From the NCBI RefSeq assembly GCF_026723825.1, contig NZ_CP113519.1, forward strand, positions 2,480,001 to 2,544,000: 64,000 nucleotides of DNA. The letters are read 5' to 3'. The position numbers and the translations under genes are program-made. The stretch comes from Pseudomonas sp. GOM7 (GTDB lineage: Bacteria > Pseudomonadota > Gammaproteobacteria > Pseudomonadales > Pseudomonadaceae). Below are positions 61,497 through 64,000 of this stretch, one piece after another. The notes beneath the pieces were generated by a model that was not told the DNA's origin, ran no database searches, and saw only the letters and a list, made by a program, of their open reading frames with translations. Within the stretch, counting starts at the first letter, position 1. Every line of letters begins with the position of its first letter.

Positions 61497-62403
61497 CTAT
61501 GTCCGTACAGTTGTTGTTGGTCGCGCCACTGAATAAAGCCTGTACATAATTCCCGAACGCTGACTCTCCTATGTCGCTTGGGCGTTGGCCCGCACCGCTC
61601 CCGGTTGCGCGAGTGTCATCTGCTGGCAGGTCGATCCTGACTTCAAATTCTCTATGCATCCAGGGTTTGAAATGATCGATCCATGCGGCGCAATAAGCAC
61701 AGGTCCTCTTTAGACCGCCAACCCTGACTCTTCCAGTCTTTCTTGGCAATAAGTCCTTCGTGTGTGCGTATGCCAGCATTCGCATAAGTTTTAGTTCGGC
61801 GTGAACAGGTGTGGAGTCGTTTAGCAAATTGATTGCGTACTCGCCGTTGTAATTGGGTGAATAGTGGAAGTCAGTGGCAGCGGTTCGATTGAGTCCATTC
61901 AGCGCCGGCGCTCCGGTGAATTTTTTCAGGAACCAGGCTAGCTTTTGCTGGGTGTTTATAGTTGTTAGATTTGTAGTGGTAACCAGTACTTTGGCTCGGG
62001 CAGACTCCGTTGTGGACAGCGGTGCAATATGCCCTAGGCTTGAGGCTGCATAGGCCAAGGTAATACTGTCCTGGTCACTGAATTCTCCCTGATATGACCT
62101 GCCGACATCAGTGGGGCGGCTAGTGAAGGGAACAGTCAGCAACCAGTAACTGTAGCGTAGACAATCAATGAAGGTCGTATGGTTAGAAACACCGAATGCC
62201 CGAAAGAAATTGGCGATGGGGTGATGTTCTCCATGGTTACCGGCGATATAGAGTGAGTCGCGAAACTGCATGCACTGCACTTCCTCGATTGCCGTACCAG
62301 ACCCCTCTCGAAGCTCAGCACCCCAGTCTCGCAGGCTTGCCGCTCGGCTGATAATGGTGGAGAAAAGAGTGAGATCCTTGGCGGTATAGTCCGGCATGGG
62401 CAT
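61468..62403 (-). CDS. deaminase-fold protein, candidate T6SS toxin
   Basis: 311 residues from the ATG at 62403 (AGGAG 8 bp upstream). The C-terminal half holds zinc-deaminase residues: H201-A-E203 in PVHAELKLMRML, and C235-x2-C238 in LKRTCAYCAAW, 32 residues later, as in toxin-type nucleic-acid or nucleotide deaminases of the OTT_1508/BURPS668_1122 style (recalled). The first 180 residues are an unrecognised helical region. No signal peptide, PAAR or Rhs part. It follows clpV by 83 bp on the same strand and is A/T-richer. Substrate unknown. Confidence 0.65.
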   Translation of the reverse strand: MPMPDYTAKDLTLFSTIISRAASLRDWGAELREGSGTAIEEVQCMQFRDSLYIAGNHGEHHPIANFFRAFGVSNHTTFIDCLRYSYWLLTVPFTSRPTDVGRSYQGEFSDQDSITLAYAASSLGHIAPLSTTESARAKVLVTTTNLTTINTQQKLAWFLKKFTGAPALNGLNRTAATDFHYSPNYNGEYAINLLNDSTPVHAELKLMRMLAYAHTKDLLPRKTGRVRVGGLKRTCAYCAAWIDHFKPWMHREFEVRIDLPADDTRATGSGAGQRPSDIGESAFGNYVQALFSGATNNNCTDIAALAGDPQW

Positions 62404-62486
62404 CTGGAAACTCCTGGTTACTGATTCGCGGCGACCGCGTATCTACTTTCCTTGAATGTTTTTATCTTCTCGGGATAACGGTGTAT

Positions 62487-64000
62487 TCACTCCAACACCC
62501 ACTCCGCCAATTTCCCCGTCACCTGCGCCATCAGCACGTTCTCGATATCTCGTGCGCCCGCCGAGCTGCATTTGGCGAGCACGGCCTTGACGATGGCAGG
62601 GTCGAAGTCGAACTGTTTGCCGGTGGCGGCCTTGTAGCGTTCGCGCAGTTTTTCCAGCTTGGCCAGGACGATGCCTTCCAGCGTGGCTTCGTCCAGTGGG
62701 CGGTAGGGCACCACGGTCATGCGGGCCAGGAAGGCGGGGCGGAAGGCCTGTAGCAGCACCTTGCGCAGGCGTTCGTTGAAGGCGTCGCTGCCGAGCTGGT
62801 CGGTGGGGGTGTCCAGCACCAGTTCGGCGCCAACGTTGCTGGTGGCGAGCATCACGGTGTTCTTGAAGTCCACTACCAGGCCGGTGCCGTCTTCCATCAC
62901 GCCCTTGTCGAAGACGTTGTAGAAGGCCTCCAGCACGTCGGGGTGGGCCTTTTCGATTTCGTCCAGCAGCACCACGGAGTAGGGCCGGCGGCGCACGGCT
63001 TCGGTGAGCACGCCACCAGTGCCGTAGCCGACGTAGCCGGGCGGGGCGCCCTTGAGCTGGCTGACGGTGTGGGCCTCCTGGTACTCGGAGAGGTTGATGC
63101 TGATGAGGTTGCGCTCACCGCCGTAGAGAGCGTCGGCCAGGGCGTAGGCGGTTTCGGTCTTGCCGACGCCGGTAGGGCCGACCAGCAGGAACACACCCAC
63201 CGGCTTGGCCGGGTCGGTCAGGCCGGCGCGGTAGGCCTGGATGCGCTGGGCGATGGTGGCCAGGGCGCTGTTCTGGCCCATGACCCTCTGCCCCAGGCGC
63301 TGGCCGAGGGTGCGCACAGCGTAGGCTTCATCGGCAAGCATCTTGCCGATGGGGATGCCAGTCCAACCGGCAATCACGGCGGCCACGGTGCGTGAGTCCA
63401 CCTGTTCGGGCACCAGCGGGTCGTCCTGGCGGATGGCGTCGAGGCCGGCCTCCAGGCGCGCCAGTTCGGCGGCTAGATGGTCGATGCGCTCGTCCACGGC
63501 CTCGTCGGGCTGGCTGGTATCGGCGCTTTCGCTCAGGGCCAGCAGCTCGCGGCGGGCCTCCAGCAGTTCGCGCACGGCTTCGCGTTCTTCGCCCCAGCGG
63601 GTTTCCAGTTCACGAATGGCGCTGCGGTTGCTGGCGGATTCCTGCTCCAGGGCGGTGATGCGTTCGCGGTGGTCGAGACCGGTGGTCTGTTCGCGGCGCA
63701 GGCGTTGCAGTTCTTCGCTCACCGCTACTTCGCGGTGGCGCAGGCTTTCCAGCGGTGGCGGTACGTCGTGCTGGCCGAGGGATACACGGGCGCAGGCGGT
63801 GTCGAGCACGCTGATGGCCTTGTCCGGCAACTGGCGGCCAGAAATGTAGCGGTGGGAGAGCTTGACCGCGTCCTGAATGGCGCTATCGAGCACCTGCACG
63901 CCATGGTGCTGTTCCAGCTTGGCGGCGACGCCGCGCAGCATTTCCACGGTGGTGGCCTCGTCGGGTTCTTCCACCTGCACCAGTTGGAAACGGCGGGCCA
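62487..64000 (-). CDS. tssH: T6SS ATPase ClpV/TssH, C-terminal part (5' end outside window)
   Basis: The frame runs off the right edge. The visible 504 residues include the end of the first AAA domain, a ClpB-type coiled-coil middle domain (LRREQTTGLDHRERITALEQE), the second Walker A LVGPTGVGKTETAYAL, Walker B VVLLDEIEKAHP and the D2-small domain. The VAAVIAGWTGIPIGKM and SVLDTACARVSL text favours ClpV over ClpB. It disassembles contracted T6SS sheaths. First visible gene of the clpV-vgrG locus. Confidence 0.93.
   Translation of the reverse strand, partial: ARRFQLVQVEEPDEATTVEMLRGVAAKLEQHHGVQVLDSAIQDAVKLSHRYISGRQLPDKAISVLDTACARVSLGQHDVPPPLESLRHREVAVSEELQRLRREQTTGLDHRERITALEQESASNRSAIRELETRWGEEREAVRELLEARRELLALSESADTSQPDEAVDERIDHLAAELARLEAGLDAIRQDDPLVPEQVDSRTVAAVIAGWTGIPIGKMLADEAYAVRTLGQRLGQRVMGQNSALATIAQRIQAYRAGLTDPAKPVGVFLLVGPTGVGKTETAYALADALYGGERNLISINLSEYQEAHTVSQLKGAPPGYVGYGTGGVLTEAVRRRPYSVVLLDEIEKAHPDVLEAFYNVFDKGVMEDGTGLVVDFKNTVMLATSNVGAELVLDTPTDQLGSDAFNERLRKVLLQAFRPAFLARMTVVPYRPLDEATLEGIVLAKLEKLRERYKAATGKQFDFDPAIVKAVLAKCSSAGARDIENVLMAQVTGKLAEWVLE

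Noticed and set aside
1..64000. tRNA, rRNA or CRISPR loci
   Set aside because: None were recognised on reading either strand; a covariance scan would be needed to exclude small ones.

Overview
The window reads as a chromosomal segment of a Pseudomonas species: high-GC coding sequence, complete mexS/mexT/mexE/mexF/oprN genes, a fatty-acid cis/trans isomerase, NfuA, CheV, Ku/LigD, OsmE and a type VI secretion (T6SS) ClpV/VgrG locus. The combination looks like the P. mendocina/oleovorans side of the genus, but that placement is impression, not measurement.

Layout. 1-13 kb is core metabolism: the end of a FAD amine oxidase, a secreted esterase, an RlmN-like radical-SAM methylase, membrane and small proteins, osmE, metH (with a MetR-like operator), cti, a 142-bp MITE-like element with perfect 18-bp ends, an acyltransferase and nfuA. 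13-27 kb holds a degenerate repeat block, a GlxA-type regulator/DUF1272/HPP operon, a catalase-fold protein paired with a RoxA/MauG-type diheme cytochrome, a nicotinamide riboside uptake and kinase pair (pnuC plus a NadR-like kinase), uppP followed by a cold-shock/DUF1294 fusion, a periplasmic binding protein, regulators and a 7TM diguanylate cyclase.

27-38 kb is the MexEF-OprN efflux locus with its regulators MexT and MexS. A DMT transporter and an AraC regulator lie between mexT and mexE. cheV follows. 38-44 kb has a conserved unknown, an A/T-richer cytoplasmic PhoD-like phosphatase, an NDH-2-like flavoprotein and a divergent MocR regulator with direct-repeat operators.

44-52 kb is accessory: a giant DUF4011-type helicase with a C-terminal Vsr-like nuclease (probable phage defence), a PAAR-like DUF4280 protein, and a RES/Xre toxin-antitoxin pair with a clear 31-bp dyad operator. 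52-57 kb carries DUF72, a small PLDc_N membrane protein and the Ku-LigD end-joining pair.

57-64 kb is a T6SS locus read on the minus strand in the order clpV, three cargo-like genes, vgrG, MORN-repeat protein. The three genes between clpV and vgrG are visibly richer in A/T and can be read as enzymes by their residues: a deaminase-fold protein (HAE plus CxxC), an EEP/DNase I-fold protein, and a nitrilase-fold protein (Glu-Lys-Cys). Between the first two lies a protein-like reading frame without a usual start codon. This cassette is the best candidate for an undescribed system.
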